Shown here piece after piece: positions 32,945 to 42,589 of a DNA stretch of 64,000 bases. Both the position numbers and the translations under genes were made by a program. The DNA is taken from the NCBI RefSeq assembly GCF_027531815.1, contig NZ_JAPZSK010000006.1:558001-622000 (forward strand). Reading direction: 5' to 3'. A model generated the notes under the pieces. The model had not been told where the DNA came from. It was given only the letters and a program-made list of their open reading frames with translations, and did not search any database. Origin of the DNA: Gemmatimonas sp. (GTDB taxonomy: Bacteria; Gemmatimonadota; Gemmatimonadetes; Gemmatimonadales; Gemmatimonadaceae). The stretch's first letter is position 1. Every line of letters starts with the position of its first letter.

Positions 32945-35900
32945 AGTCCGAGCTCCAGCATGAACGTGAACGTCTTGAAGATGGGGTACGTGAAGTAGTC
33001 CACGCGGTAGGCGAAGGGATTCGCTCCGCCACCCGACACGTCGGGATCGTACCCGCTGTACTTGGTGCTGGTGAACAGGTTGCGGCCCACGATGCCGAAG
33101 CGGGCCGAGCGATCGGCGCTCATGCCGAAGCGCCGAGTGATGGCCTTGGGCACCTGGTAGTTGACGGCCAGCTCCCGCAGGCGCACGTAGCTGCCATCCT
33201 CGACGAAGTAGGTATTGGCGTCGAAGTTGTTGTAGAAGGTGGCATAGTAGGTGGTGGGCTTCTTCTCCGCCTCGGGCTTGTCGCGCTGGTCGAACGCCGG
33301 ATCACGCTGGTCGAAGAATGGCCACTGACGGGTGTAGTTGTAGATCTGCCCGCCCTGCACCCAATTCACCACCGCCGTCACGGAGAACTGCTTCCAGTTG
33401 AGCTGGGTGTTGAAGTTGAGGTTGAAGTCGGGGTTCACGTCGGCGATCTGGCGGAGCGCGTTGCCGTCAGCGTCGAGGAACTTGATGGGACGCTCGTTGA
33501 GGGTGCGCCACGCGTTCTTGGCCACGTAGTAGCCTTCCTCGTTCAGCACATAGTCGGCGGCGGTGCCTGTGAGCCGCTTCGACGCAATCATGGCGTCGAG
33601 CTGGGTTTGGCTCTGCACCCACGAGCTGCCGTAGACGATGCCGAACGGCTGCCCCGGGGCCAGCCGGAAGATGGTCGTGTTGGCGACCGGGCCCACGAGG
33701 AACGGCGGGACCGCGAGGCTGCGCACCGTCTGACGGGTGCGGTCGCCGGCGACGTTCACCGTCCAGACGAAGTCCTTCCGGGACGCGATAACGGCGCTCA
33801 GCAGCACCTCGTGGGTCTTGCCCTCCAGCGACCCGGCATTGAGCCACTGGTTGCGGAAGCCAGTGGCCGACGAGACCGGCACATTGAGGATCTGGTCGTC
33901 GGTGATCTTGCTGGAGTAGCTGTACTGGAGCTGAAAGTTCTTGGCGAAGGTGAGATCGAAGCCGCCTTCGATTTCGCGCGAGAACGCTGGGCGCAGGTTG
34001 GGATTGCCAAGCGTGATCTTCACCGGGCTGCCGCCCTCGATCGCGAACTGCTCGTACTGCGCATCGAACACGGGGCGCAGGCCGGCCTCCCCGTAGGACG
34101 CGCGCAGCTTGAACTCGTTCACGCCGGGGAGCGAGAGGTCCTCCGACACGCGCCACGCGCCCGACAGGCGCTTGAACAGCCTGGAGCGCTGATCCTCACC
34201 GAACAGCGACGACTGGTCCTGCCGGATCAGGCCGTCGATGATGTACTTGTCCTTGATGTCGAAGGTAGTGATGGCGAAGAAGTTCTGGTTGCGGATGGGC
34301 TGTGAGAACGACCCGGGGATGACCGGATTCTCGGGATCCCGCGACGCCGCCGAGAACTCGGTCACCCGCGGCACGGTGAGCGCCGTGGCGCGCACCGTCG
34401 TCTGCTGGTTCTCCTGATCCTCGTACACCCACGCCAGCCTGGTGGTGTTGGTGAACCACGAGGTGCTCTTCACGGCAGTCAGGGTCGTGCCGAGGTTGTA
34501 GGCGCGGGTGACATTCTCCCGGTTCGACAGGGAACCCTTGCTCACGGTGCCCGTGGAGCCGATGTAACCGAGCGGGACGAGGGACCGGAACGTGCCCGAG
34601 CCGCGGTCGAAGTTGGTGTTGGCCTCGGCCGTGAGCCACGTCGCGGGGCGATAGCGCACCTTGAGGAGCCCCGTGAAGCGGGCCCGGTCGTTGCTGTTCT
34701 GGATGTTCGACCAGTTGTAGAGCGGGTTGCTCACGTTGCCCGACGCCGGCGATTGCCGGATCGCCGCCAGATACGGCGTCCCGTTGGGGTTCTTGTCGTT
34801 CAGGTTGATGTTCGGCTCGAGGAAGCGAAGGCCGAAGAAGGCATCACCGGAACTGTCATCGGCCTGATCGGCGCGCGACTGGCCGTAGAACGCGCCCGTC
34901 TGGAAGTCCAGCTTGGGGTGCAACTCCATGTCGAGGTTGAGGCGGAAGTTCTGGCGGGAGTAGCCGCTCAGCAGGTTCGCGATGCCCTGATCCTTCGCGT
35001 TCTCGAACGAGGCGTTGAAGTTCGAGTTGGCGTTGCGCTGCCCGATGGAGATGTAGTTGGTCATGAACTGTCCGGAGCGGAAGACGTCTCCGAGCTGGTC
35101 GTACACGACCGGGTACGAGTTGTCCGAAATGCGGTCGTCTTCCTGGATGCGGTTGCCATTGGCATCGCGCAGGAACTTGCCGCTCGCGTCCAGCTTGTAG
35201 GGGTGCGAGAAGTTGTTGGGGATCGTCTTGCGGAGATCGTTCGAGCCGAATTCGTTGCGCACGATGATCTGCGTCTGGCCAGTGGCCAGCGAGGCCCCGC
35301 GCTTGGTGAAAATCTGGACCACGCCGTTGGCGGCATCGGAACCGTAGAGCGAGCTGGCGGCGGCGCCCTTGATGACCTCGATGCGCTCGATGTCCTGCGC
35401 GTTGATGTCGGCGAGGGAGAGGCGGCTAATCGTGCCGTCGACAATGATGAGGGGATCCTGCGAGCCGGTGAGGGACGTGGGGCCACGCAGGCGGATACGC
35501 GGCGCCGACCCCGGCTCACCGTTCACGGCGGTGACGCTGGCACCGGCGACGCGGCCGCTGAGCGCGCCAAGCGGGGACGATGCCGGCGCTTCCTTGATCT
35601 GGGCGTTGTTCACCGCGGCCACCGCAAAGGTGGTCTTCTTCTGGGACGTGGCGTCAGACACCCCGGTGGTAACGATGGCCTCGAGGTTGAGGACATCTTT
35701 TTCGAGGTCGAAGTTCTGCTCGAGCCGTCCCGCCGTGAGCGTGACGAGATGCTTCACCGGCCGGTAGCCGATGGTGCGCGCGAGGACGGTCACTTGCTTG
35801 CCGCCAGCGCGGGCGGGATCCACCGTGAAGGTGAAGCGCCCTTGGGCGTCCGTCACACTGCCGACGCCCAGTTCGACGATCCCGACCTGGGCGCCGCCGA

Positions 35901-36021
35901 GCGGAGCGCCGGCCGAGGTGACCCGGCCGGTCACGGTGGTACTCTGTTGGGCGGCTAGTCCGAACCCGGGTAAGGCGGCGAGAACAGCGGCGGCGATCAA
36001 CCGACGCAGGTGGTGAAGCAT
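32941..36021 (-). CDS. SusC/RagA-family TonB-dependent outer-membrane receptor
   Basis: A 1026-residue receptor. Signal peptide (LIAAAVLAALPGFGLAAQ), then a carboxypeptidase-like regulatory domain (TTVTGRVTSAGAPLGGAQV, about 28-110), a plug domain (LGALSGRVAGASVTAVNGEP, IRLRGPTSLTGSQDPLIIVD, IEVIKGAAASSLYGSDAANG, about 130-250) and a 22-strand barrel ending in an aromatic-rich strand (TYPIFKTFTFMLELGL). It imports large substrates with energy from TonB. AGGAG precedes the ATG by six bases. A 19-bp palindrome lies 18 bases upstream. SusD follows with a four-base overlap. Confidence 0.9.
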   Translation of the reverse strand: MLHHLRRLIAAAVLAALPGFGLAAQQSTTVTGRVTSAGAPLGGAQVGIVELGVGSVTDAQGRFTFTVDPARAGGKQVTVLARTIGYRPVKHLVTLTAGRLEQNFDLEKDVLNLEAIVTTGVSDATSQKKTTFAVAAVNNAQIKEAPASSPLGALSGRVAGASVTAVNGEPGSAPRIRLRGPTSLTGSQDPLIIVDGTISRLSLADINAQDIERIEVIKGAAASSLYGSDAANGVVQIFTKRGASLATGQTQIIVRNEFGSNDLRKTIPNNFSHPYKLDASGKFLRDANGNRIQEDDRISDNSYPVVYDQLGDVFRSGQFMTNYISIGQRNANSNFNASFENAKDQGIANLLSGYSRQNFRLNLDMELHPKLDFQTGAFYGQSRADQADDSSGDAFFGLRFLEPNINLNDKNPNGTPYLAAIRQSPASGNVSNPLYNWSNIQNSNDRARFTGLLKVRYRPATWLTAEANTNFDRGSGTFRSLVPLGYIGSTGTVSKGSLSNRENVTRAYNLGTTLTAVKSTSWFTNTTRLAWVYEDQENQQTTVRATALTVPRVTEFSAASRDPENPVIPGSFSQPIRNQNFFAITTFDIKDKYIIDGLIRQDQSSLFGEDQRSRLFKRLSGAWRVSEDLSLPGVNEFKLRASYGEAGLRPVFDAQYEQFAIEGGSPVKITLGNPNLRPAFSREIEGGFDLTFAKNFQLQYSYSSKITDDQILNVPVSSATGFRNQWLNAGSLEGKTHEVLLSAVIASRKDFVWTVNVAGDRTRQTVRSLAVPPFLVGPVANTTIFRLAPGQPFGIVYGSSWVQSQTQLDAMIASKRLTGTAADYVLNEEGYYVAKNAWRTLNERPIKFLDADGNALRQIADVNPDFNLNFNTQLNWKQFSVTAVVNWVQGGQIYNYTRQWPFFDQRDPAFDQRDKPEAEKKPTTYYATFYNNFDANTYFVEDGSYVRLRELAVNYQVPKAITRRFGMSADRSARFGIVGRNLFTSTKYSGYDPDVSGGGANPFAYRVDYFTYPIFKTFTFMLELGL

Positions 36022-36039
36022 TCGCGCTCCTGAGGCTTT

Positions 36040-36058
36040 GGGACAAACAGTTCGTCCC
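36040..36058. promoter_or_regulatory. 19-bp imperfect palindrome upstream of susC (possible operator)
   Basis: GGGACAAACAGTTCGTCCC is symmetrical at 16 of 19 positions (consensus GGGACRAACWGTTYGTCCC). It lies between the susC ribosome site and the rest of the 186-bp divergent region, so it could be a repressor site or an mRNA hairpin. No regulator gene is adjacent. Confidence 0.4.
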
Positions 36059-36207
36059 GGTCTGTTGCCACTGGACGACCCGCCCAGTCGACGTGTCCCA
36101 TTCTGCTGCGCGTCGTTTCAAATTGCAACACGTTCACACCTCGTCGCGTCTGCGGGACGGCCCATTGGTCCCAGTCCCCTTGTCCATTTCCTTTTCCGCT
36201 ATCTGAG

Positions 36208-37071
36208 ATGCTGCGGGGTCGAATCTTCCATGGCACAGGGCACGCACGGGTGGCCTCGCTGGCGGCCGTGGTCTTGACGCTAGGCGTGGCGGTGCCCGCC
36301 GGCGCGCAGACCGCCGAGTTGCGCGGCCGCGTGCTCGACGCCGTGACAGGGCGCGGCATTGCCGGCGCCACGATCACCGTGACCACCACGGGCACCGGGG
36401 TGCGCACGGATTCAGCCGGCGCGTACCGCGTGGCGGGCCTGCCGGTGGGCATTCACCGGTTTCTGGTATCCGCGCCCGGATTTGCCCGCGGCGCGGTGAG
36501 CCTGGCCTTCGCGGCCAATGAGCGCATGGAGCGAGACCTCGAACTCGAACCGCGCGCGCTCGCCGACTCCGTGGCCGCCGCCGCACGGGCCGCCGGATCC
36601 GCTGGCACGCCCGCGGTGACTGGCGCCCTGGCCGGCGGCGGTCGCGATTCGGCGCAGACACTGCCGGAAGTGGGCGTGACGGCCGCGGCACCAATGGGAC
36701 GGCGATTCGTCGATTTCGAGCGCCGCCGGGTCATGGGCCGAGGGCAGTATCGGACCCGCGAGGAGCTGGAGGCCGCCCACGTCTACACGCTGCAGGACGC
36801 CATGCGCAGCATGCGGGGCATCCGCTTCAACTGCGCCGGCGGGACGTGCCGGGCGCAGATGGTGCGCGCGCCCCTGGGCTGCGCGCCGGAATACATCGTG
36901 GACGAGCGCGTGGATAATGCGTTCGGGCCGGTGATCCCGATTCGCGACATCATGGGCCTCGAGGTCTACACCGGCGCCGCCGATGTGCCGGGGGAATTCG
37001 CCGGGCGCAATTCCGGGTGCGGCGTCATCGTGATCTGGACTACGGCGGGACGCGAGCCGCGGCGGAAATAG
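36208..37071 (+). CDS. Exported carboxypeptidase-like regulatory domain plus short plug-like domain protein
   Basis: 287 residues. Signal peptide (VASLAAVVLTLGVAVPAGAQ), then a CarboxypepD_reg-like beta-sandwich (LRGRVLDAVTGRGIAGATIT, about 35-115). After an Ala/Gly-rich linker comes a plug-like segment (LQDAMRSMRGIRFNCAGGTC ... PEYIVDERVDNAF ... IRDIMGLEVYTGAADVPGEF ... GCGVIVIWT). No beta-barrel follows, so this is not a receptor. Two cysteine pairs may form disulfides. Such barrel-less proteins recur beside SusC genes; they may interact with TonB or receptors (inference). Divergent from susC. Confidence 0.75.
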   Translation: MLRGRIFHGTGHARVASLAAVVLTLGVAVPAGAQTAELRGRVLDAVTGRGIAGATITVTTTGTGVRTDSAGAYRVAGLPVGIHRFLVSAPGFARGAVSLAFAANERMERDLELEPRALADSVAAAARAAGSAGTPAVTGALAGGGRDSAQTLPEVGVTAAAPMGRRFVDFERRRVMGRGQYRTREELEAAHVYTLQDAMRSMRGIRFNCAGGTCRAQMVRAPLGCAPEYIVDERVDNAFGPVIPIRDIMGLEVYTGAADVPGEFAGRNSGCGVIVIWTTAGREPRRK

Positions 37072-37149
37072 GAACGCGCGCTGCAGAACCGCTGGCCTGC
37101 CGCCGGCGCCCCGCCCCCTCCGTCGCGACGAACCCGGCCGGAACTGCCG

Positions 37150-38562
37150 TCAGCGGGCACCCACGCCAAGCGTGATCCCGCGCCACTTCCCCTGCTCGAA
37201 GCGCCACACGCTGAGCAGGCATCGGGTGGCGTGCCCAATCACGATGGCGAGCCAGATGTGCCAGGTTTCCAGCGTTCGCGTGGCCTCGAGCGCGGTGAGC
37301 ATGCCAATGGGCAGCGCGAACTGCGAGACGAGCGTGATGTACAGCGGGCTGCGCGTATCACCGGTGCCCTGCAGCCCGCCCGTGAAAGTGAGCGCCACCG
37401 TGATGAACAGGCCGGAGATGCTCAGGAAGCGCAGCAGCTCACGGCCAATGCGCAGCACCTCGGGCTCCCGCATGCCGAAGAGCCCCAGCAGCGCGTCGGG
37501 GATGGTGACGAAGAGCAGCCCCACGAAGATGGCGATCGCCAGGCCGAAGCGTGCTGCCACGCGCACGGCGGCGCGACTCCGGTCGGGGTGCCCGGCGCCA
37601 AGGTTCTGTCCGGCAACGGTGGCGGCCGCGCCCATGAGCCCCACCGACGTCCAGGTGACCAGTGAGAAAAGCTCCGTATACCCCACCGCGTACGCGGCCT
37701 GCGCCTCGGCGCTCTGCGCCGTGCTGCCGATGAAGCGCAGCAACAAGACCCCGGCGATGTTCATGGCGATCCCCTGCACCCCCGTGGGGAGGCCGAACCG
37801 GAACAGCGCGCGAATGATCTCCCAGTCGGGTTTCCACGACATGCCGCGGAAGTCGATCACCCACGATCCGCTGAAGAGCTTCACCACGGCATACACGGCC
37901 ACGAGGGCACTCGAGATCATGATGCCCGCAGCGGCGCCGGCCGTGCCCATCTCCGGGAAGGGTCCGTAGCCGCGAATGAGCAGCACGTTGAAGACGATGT
38001 TGCCCACCGTGAGCGCCACGCCGAGACGCAGTGGCGTCTTGGCGTCACCCGCACTGCGCAGCGCACCGCCCAGCATGAAGAACATCATCATGCCGAAGCC
38101 GAACACGAACATGATGCGCAGATACGGCAGCGCTTCGCGCTGCACATCGGGCGTCGCCTTCACGAGTCCGAGCAGCGTGGGCGCCAGCACATACCCCAGC
38201 GGGGCGAGCACGCCCAGCGACAGCATGAGCGCCAGCAGAAACGCCTGCGACGCTGCCCGGTTCACGCCGGCCTCGTCACCGGCCCCGGCAAAGCGGGCGA
38301 CCAGCACGCCCATGCCGCTGAACAGCGACGACACGAACACCATGACCACCAGAAAGATCTGGAAACCCACCCCAATGGCGGCGTTGCCGGCAAAGCCGAC
38401 GAAGTGCCCCACCAGCGCGTGGTCGATCATCCCCTGCACGCCACTGATGACGTTCTGCAGCACCGTGGGCCACGCCACCTTCCACACCGCCGGACCAATG
38501 GGCCCCTCGACGATGGACCGATCGAGCTTGCGCGGGGAGGAACTCGAAGACGACGTGGTCAC
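37150..38562 (-). CDS. MATE-family multidrug/toxin efflux transporter
   Basis: A 470-residue inner-membrane protein with twelve hydrophobic segments and MATE/NorM features: VAWPTVLQNVISGVQGMIDH in the first helix, LVARFAGAGDE, and the repeated second half with TVAGQNLGAGHPDRSRAAVR. It exports cationic compounds in exchange for H+ or Na+. It starts at GTG 38562, 15 bases after the paaZ stop and on the same strand, so it is probably the last gene of the phenylacetate operon and may remove toxic intermediates (inference). Confidence 0.87.
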   Translation of the reverse strand: MTTSSSSSSPRKLDRSIVEGPIGPAVWKVAWPTVLQNVISGVQGMIDHALVGHFVGFAGNAAIGVGFQIFLVVMVFVSSLFSGMGVLVARFAGAGDEAGVNRAASQAFLLALMLSLGVLAPLGYVLAPTLLGLVKATPDVQREALPYLRIMFVFGFGMMMFFMLGGALRSAGDAKTPLRLGVALTVGNIVFNVLLIRGYGPFPEMGTAGAAAGIMISSALVAVYAVVKLFSGSWVIDFRGMSWKPDWEIIRALFRFGLPTGVQGIAMNIAGVLLLRFIGSTAQSAEAQAAYAVGYTELFSLVTWTSVGLMGAAATVAGQNLGAGHPDRSRAAVRVAARFGLAIAIFVGLLFVTIPDALLGLFGMREPEVLRIGRELLRFLSISGLFITVALTFTGGLQGTGDTRSPLYITLVSQFALPIGMLTALEATRTLETWHIWLAIVIGHATRCLLSVWRFEQGKWRGITLGVGAR

Positions 38563-38577
38563 CGGGGTGGAGGGCCG

Positions 38578-40653
38578 TCAGGCCGCGTGTGTCGTCGCGA
38601 CGGGAGCGACGTCCCCGCGCCGCACCAGCGTGAGGATGGAGTAGACCGCCACCGGCTCGCCGTGCTGGTTGATGACCTCCACGTCCCACTCGACCACCCC
38701 CTGCGGAATGGTGCCCTCCGGCGTGTCCTTGGCGGTCTTCTGCTTCACCGTGAGCCGCACATGGATGGTGTCGCCGGGGTACACGGGCTTGGTGAAGCGC
38801 AGCTTCTCGAGGCCGTAGTTGGCGAGCACGGGGCCCAGATCGGGGTCGACGAACAGGCCGGCCGCGGCCGACACCACGAAGTACCCGTGCGCCACGCGCC
38901 CCTCGAAGACGCCGTTGCTGCGCGCGTCCTCGTCGTTCATGTGCGCGTAGAACGTATCCCCACTCAGCTTCGCGAACGCTTCCACGTCGTCGAGCGTGAT
39001 CGTGCGCGATTTCGTGATGAGGGTGTCGCCCACCGCCAGCTGATCGAACGTCTTCCGGAACGGATGCACCACATCCTGCTTCTCTTCGGCGCCCTTGGTC
39101 CACTCACGGGTGATGGCGGTGAGCATGCTGGGGCTCCCCTGCAGCGCCACGCGCTGCAGATAGTGCGTCACACCGCGCGCGCCTCCCATCTCCTCGCCAC
39201 CACCGGCACGGCCAGGACCACCATGCACCAGATTGGGCAGTGGCGACCCGTGACCCGTGCTTTCCTTGGCACTGGTGCGATCGAGCACCAGCATGCGCCC
39301 ATGGAAGCAGGCAGCACCGAGGATCACCTCCTGGGCCACCTTCGGGTCGTGCGTAATGAGCGAACCCACCAGCGAGCCGCGTCCCATGCGCGCCAGCTGC
39401 ACGGCTTCGCCGAGATCGCGGTACGGCATGACCGTATTCACAGGGCCGAAGGCTTCGATGTCGTGCGGCTCGAGACGATGAAGCGGATCCGCACAGTAGA
39501 GCAGCTCCGGCGCGAAGAACGCGCCCTTGTCGCGATCGGCACCCACCACCGCGAAGTCGCCGCCGCCATACACGCGCTCGGCCGCCGCGCGGATGGCCTC
39601 CGCGCTCGAGGCCACGCTCTTCATCTGCCCTCGGGATGCGAGCGGTCCCATGCGAACGCCCTCCGCCGTGGGGTCACCAATGGTGGTGCTGCCAAGGCGC
39701 TTCGCGAGGGCCGCGATGACCGCGTCCTCGAGTCCCGCGGGTACGATCGTGCGACGAATGGCGGTGCACTTCTGCCCGGCCTTCGACGTCATCTCGCGCG
39801 TGACCTCCTTGATGAAGAGGTCGAACTCCTCGGTGCCGGGGACGGCGTCGGGGCCGAGAATGGAGCAGTTGAGCGAATCGGCTTCCATGTTGAAGCGCAC
39901 CGAGTGCTGCAGGATGCTGGGCGCGCTCTTGAGCTTCTGTCCGGTGGCCGCCGAGCCGGTGAAGGCCACGATGTCCTGCTCTTCCACGTGCTCGAGCAGC
40001 GTACGCGCCTCGCCGCAAATGAGCTGCAGCGCACCTGTGGGCAACTCGCCGGTGTCGAGGATGGCCTTGAACACCGCGTGCGTGAGATGACTGCCGGTGG
40101 TGCTGGGCTTGACGATACAGGGCACCCCGGCCAGCAGCGCCGGGGCCAGCTTCTCCAGCATGCCCCAAACGGGGAAGTTGAAGGCGTTGATGTGTACCGC
40201 CGCCCCTTCCATGGGCACCAGGATGTGGCGCCCCACGAACGTGCCGTGCTTGGACAGCGGTTCCGTGGGCCCTTCCACATGGAAGCGCTCGTTGGTGAAC
40301 TCCCGACGACCGCGACTGGCGTAGGCGAAGAAGGTGCCGATCCCGCCCTCGATGTCCACCCACGAATCGGCGCGCGTGGCGCCCGTCATGGAGGAGAGCG
40401 GGTAGAACTCTTCCTTGCGCTCCATGAGCGCAATGGCGATGCGCTTGAGCATCATCGCCCGCTGATGGAAGGTGTAGGCGCGCAGCGCCGGCCCGCCGAC
40501 CCGGCGTGCGTACTGCAGCATGGCCTTGAAGTCGAGACCATGGCTCGACGCCTCACCGATCTTCTCGCCGGTCACGGCGTGCATGAGATCGGTCTTGGGG
40601 CCGGCACCCTCCACCCACTCGCCGAGCGCAAAGTTCTGCAGGATGAACATCAT
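38578..40653 (-). CDS. paaZ: PaaZ: oxepin-CoA hydrolase / 3-oxo-5,6-dehydrosuberyl-CoA semialdehyde dehydrogenase
   Basis: A 691-residue bifunctional enzyme of aerobic phenylacetate catabolism. The N-terminal aldehyde dehydrogenase (about 1-520) has the catalytic cysteine in SKAGQKCTAIRRT and the Glu region IVKPSTTGSHLTHAV. The C-terminal MaoC-type hydratase (about 540-685) has the hydratase signature SGDTFYAHMNDEDAR ... VAHGYFVVSAAAGLF. It opens the oxepin ring and oxidises the resulting aldehyde. The length matches E. coli PaaZ. Its ATG overlaps the paaY stop by three bases, showing translational coupling. Confidence 0.92.
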   Translation of the reverse strand: MMFILQNFALGEWVEGAGPKTDLMHAVTGEKIGEASSHGLDFKAMLQYARRVGGPALRAYTFHQRAMMLKRIAIALMERKEEFYPLSSMTGATRADSWVDIEGGIGTFFAYASRGRREFTNERFHVEGPTEPLSKHGTFVGRHILVPMEGAAVHINAFNFPVWGMLEKLAPALLAGVPCIVKPSTTGSHLTHAVFKAILDTGELPTGALQLICGEARTLLEHVEEQDIVAFTGSAATGQKLKSAPSILQHSVRFNMEADSLNCSILGPDAVPGTEEFDLFIKEVTREMTSKAGQKCTAIRRTIVPAGLEDAVIAALAKRLGSTTIGDPTAEGVRMGPLASRGQMKSVASSAEAIRAAAERVYGGGDFAVVGADRDKGAFFAPELLYCADPLHRLEPHDIEAFGPVNTVMPYRDLGEAVQLARMGRGSLVGSLITHDPKVAQEVILGAACFHGRMLVLDRTSAKESTGHGSPLPNLVHGGPGRAGGGEEMGGARGVTHYLQRVALQGSPSMLTAITREWTKGAEEKQDVVHPFRKTFDQLAVGDTLITKSRTITLDDVEAFAKLSGDTFYAHMNDEDARSNGVFEGRVAHGYFVVSAAAGLFVDPDLGPVLANYGLEKLRFTKPVYPGDTIHVRLTVKQKTAKDTPEGTIPQGVVEWDVEVINQHGEPVAVYSILTLVRRGDVAPVATTHAA

Positions 40654-41285
40654 CGAGTCTCCGTACGGGTGGTCTCGGACATCGCCGGCGCCTGACGCTG
40701 CGTGTCCTTCCAGTTCCTGAGCATCGCGGATTGCACCGGTCGGTCGGCCGGTACCTCGCGCAGCGGATCCACGGCGCGCCAGCTGGCGCGCATGGCACTC
40801 GGCAACTGCTGGTACAGCGCGGTGCCGTCACTCTTCCACGCGAGCATCTCGTCGCTCACGTCCTTCACGATCTTCGCCGGGTTCCCCACCGCGACCTTGC
40901 GGTCGGGGATCACCATGTCGGTGGGCACGAAGCAGAGGGCGCCCACGATGCACCCCTGCCCCACCACGGCGTTGTCCATGATCACCGCGTTCATGCCAAT
41001 GAGGCTGTTCGCCCCGATGCGGGCGCCGTGCACGATGGCGCCGTGCCCGATATGCGCACCGGCTTCGAGCGTCACGACGACGCCCGGGAACATGTGAATG
41101 GTGCAGTTCTCCTGGACGTTGCAGCCGTCTTCGATGACGATGCCGCCCCAGTCGCCCCGAATGGCGGCCCCGGGGCCCACGTACACGTTGCGGCCGATGA
41201 TGACGTTGCCGGTGACGGCGGCCTGCGGGTGCACGAACGCGCTCTCGTGCACCACGGGGATGAAGTCCTCGAACGCGTAGATCAT
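40650..41285 (-). CDS. paaY: PaaY: hexapeptide-repeat (gamma-carbonic anhydrase-like) thioesterase of the paa operon
   Basis: About 211 residues with a left-handed beta-helix of hexapeptide repeats (VIIGRNVYVGPGAAIRGDWG, HIGHGAIVHGARIGANSLIG) and the gamma-carbonic-anhydrase-type metal histidines. The C-terminal tail (LRNWKDTQRQ) is typical of PaaY. In E. coli PaaY hydrolyses dead-end CoA adducts. ATG 41285 lies just after the paaJ stop; the frame is open further but only across paaJ. Confidence 0.87.
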   Translation of the reverse strand: MIYAFEDFIPVVHESAFVHPQAAVTGNVIIGRNVYVGPGAAIRGDWGGIVIEDGCNVQENCTIHMFPGVVVTLEAGAHIGHGAIVHGARIGANSLIGMNAVIMDNAVVGQGCIVGALCFVPTDMVIPDRKVAVGNPAKIVKDVSDEMLAWKSDGTALYQQLPSAMRASWRAVDPLREVPADRPVQSAMLRNWKDTQRQAPAMSETTRTETR

Positions 41286-41295
41286 GCCGGGCGAC

Positions 41296-42525
41296 TCAAA
41301 CGCGCTCGAGCACGACGGCGAACCCCTGCCCCACCCCGATGCACATGGTGCACAAGGCATAGCGGCCACCGGTTGCACGCAACTGGTACGCCGCCGTGAG
41401 CGCGAGACGCGCGCCGCTCATCCCCAGCGGATGCCCGAGCGCAATGGCCCCGCCGTTGGGATTCACGCGGGGATCGTCATCGGCGACACCAAGTTCGCGC
41501 AGACAGGCGAGCCCCTGTGCGGCGAACGCCTCGTTGAGTTCGATGACGTCCATCTGGTCGAGGGTGAGCCCGGCGCGCTCGAGCACGAGGCGTGTGGCGG
41601 GTACGGGCCCCATGCCCATGATGCGCGGCTCCACGCCGGCCGCGGCGCTCGCCACTACGCGCGCGAGGGGTACGAGGCCGAATCGCGACAGTGCAGCCTC
41701 GCCGGCCAGCAGCAGCGCCGCCGCTCCGTCGTTGAGCCCACTGGCATTGCCGGCGGTCACGCTCCCCTGCCCGTCGTGCCGGAACGCCGGCTTGAGCTTG
41801 CCGAGCGTTTCGAGCGAGGTGTCGGGGCGCAGGAACTCGTCGTGCGCCACCAGCAGCGCCTCGCCCTTCTTCTGCGGAATGCTCACCGGCGCAATCTCGA
41901 GGGCCAGGCGGCCCGCGGTGCGCGCCGCGGCAGCCTTCTGCTGCGACCGGACGGCAAATGCATCCTGGTCGGCGCGGCTCACCCCATACTGGGCGGCCAC
42001 GTTCTCCGCGGTCTCGCCCATGCTGTCGGTGCCGTGCAGGCTCTTCATGCGCGCGTTCACGAAGCGCCATCCGAGGCTGGTGTCGAAGAGCTGGACATCG
42101 CGCGCGAACGGCGTGGCGCCCTTGCTCATCACGTACGGCGCGCGGGTCATGCTCTCCACGCCGCCGGCGATGTACACATCGCCCTCGCCGGCGCGAATGG
42201 CGCGCGCCGCGCCCGCCACCGCCGACAGCCCAGAGGCGCAGAGTCGATTGACCGTCTCGCCGGGCACCGTGACCGGCAAGCCGGCGAGCAGCGCCGCCAT
42301 GCGTGCCACGTTGCGGTTATCCTCGCCCGCCTGATTGGCGCAGCCGAGGATGACGTCGGCGATGGCGGCCGCATCGAACGACGGGCTCTGCGCCGTGATC
42401 CGCGCCATGAGCGCCACAATGGCGTGGGCCGCCAGGTCATCGGCGCGCACCGGGGCCAGGGCGCCGCCGAGGTTGCCAATGGGCGTGCGCACGCCGTCGA
42501 TGAGATAGGCCTGCTGACTGCTCAT
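41296..42525 (-). CDS. paaJ: PaaJ: 3-oxoadipyl-CoA / 3-oxo-5,6-dehydrosuberyl-CoA thiolase
   Basis: A 409-residue thiolase. The acyl-accepting Cys96 lies in NRLCASGLSAV; the catalytic His is in NPNGGAIALGHPLGMSGARL and the second Cys in CTMCIGVGQG at the C-terminus. The pattern is that of beta-ketoadipyl-CoA thiolases, and the position in the paa operon makes PaaJ the best call. It performs two thiolytic steps giving acetyl-CoA and succinyl-CoA. ATG 42525 gives the family N-terminus (AYLIDGVRTPIG). Confidence 0.9.
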   Translation of the reverse strand: MSSQQAYLIDGVRTPIGNLGGALAPVRADDLAAHAIVALMARITAQSPSFDAAAIADVILGCANQAGEDNRNVARMAALLAGLPVTVPGETVNRLCASGLSAVAGAARAIRAGEGDVYIAGGVESMTRAPYVMSKGATPFARDVQLFDTSLGWRFVNARMKSLHGTDSMGETAENVAAQYGVSRADQDAFAVRSQQKAAAARTAGRLALEIAPVSIPQKKGEALLVAHDEFLRPDTSLETLGKLKPAFRHDGQGSVTAGNASGLNDGAAALLLAGEAALSRFGLVPLARVVASAAAGVEPRIMGMGPVPATRLVLERAGLTLDQMDVIELNEAFAAQGLACLRELGVADDDPRVNPNGGAIALGHPLGMSGARLALTAAYQLRATGGRYALCTMCIGVGQGFAVVLERV

Positions 42526-42589
42526 GGGGATCATCCGAAATGGGCACCCGGCACGTGTGGCCGGGCGGCGTGTTGAACCGAACGCGGTG

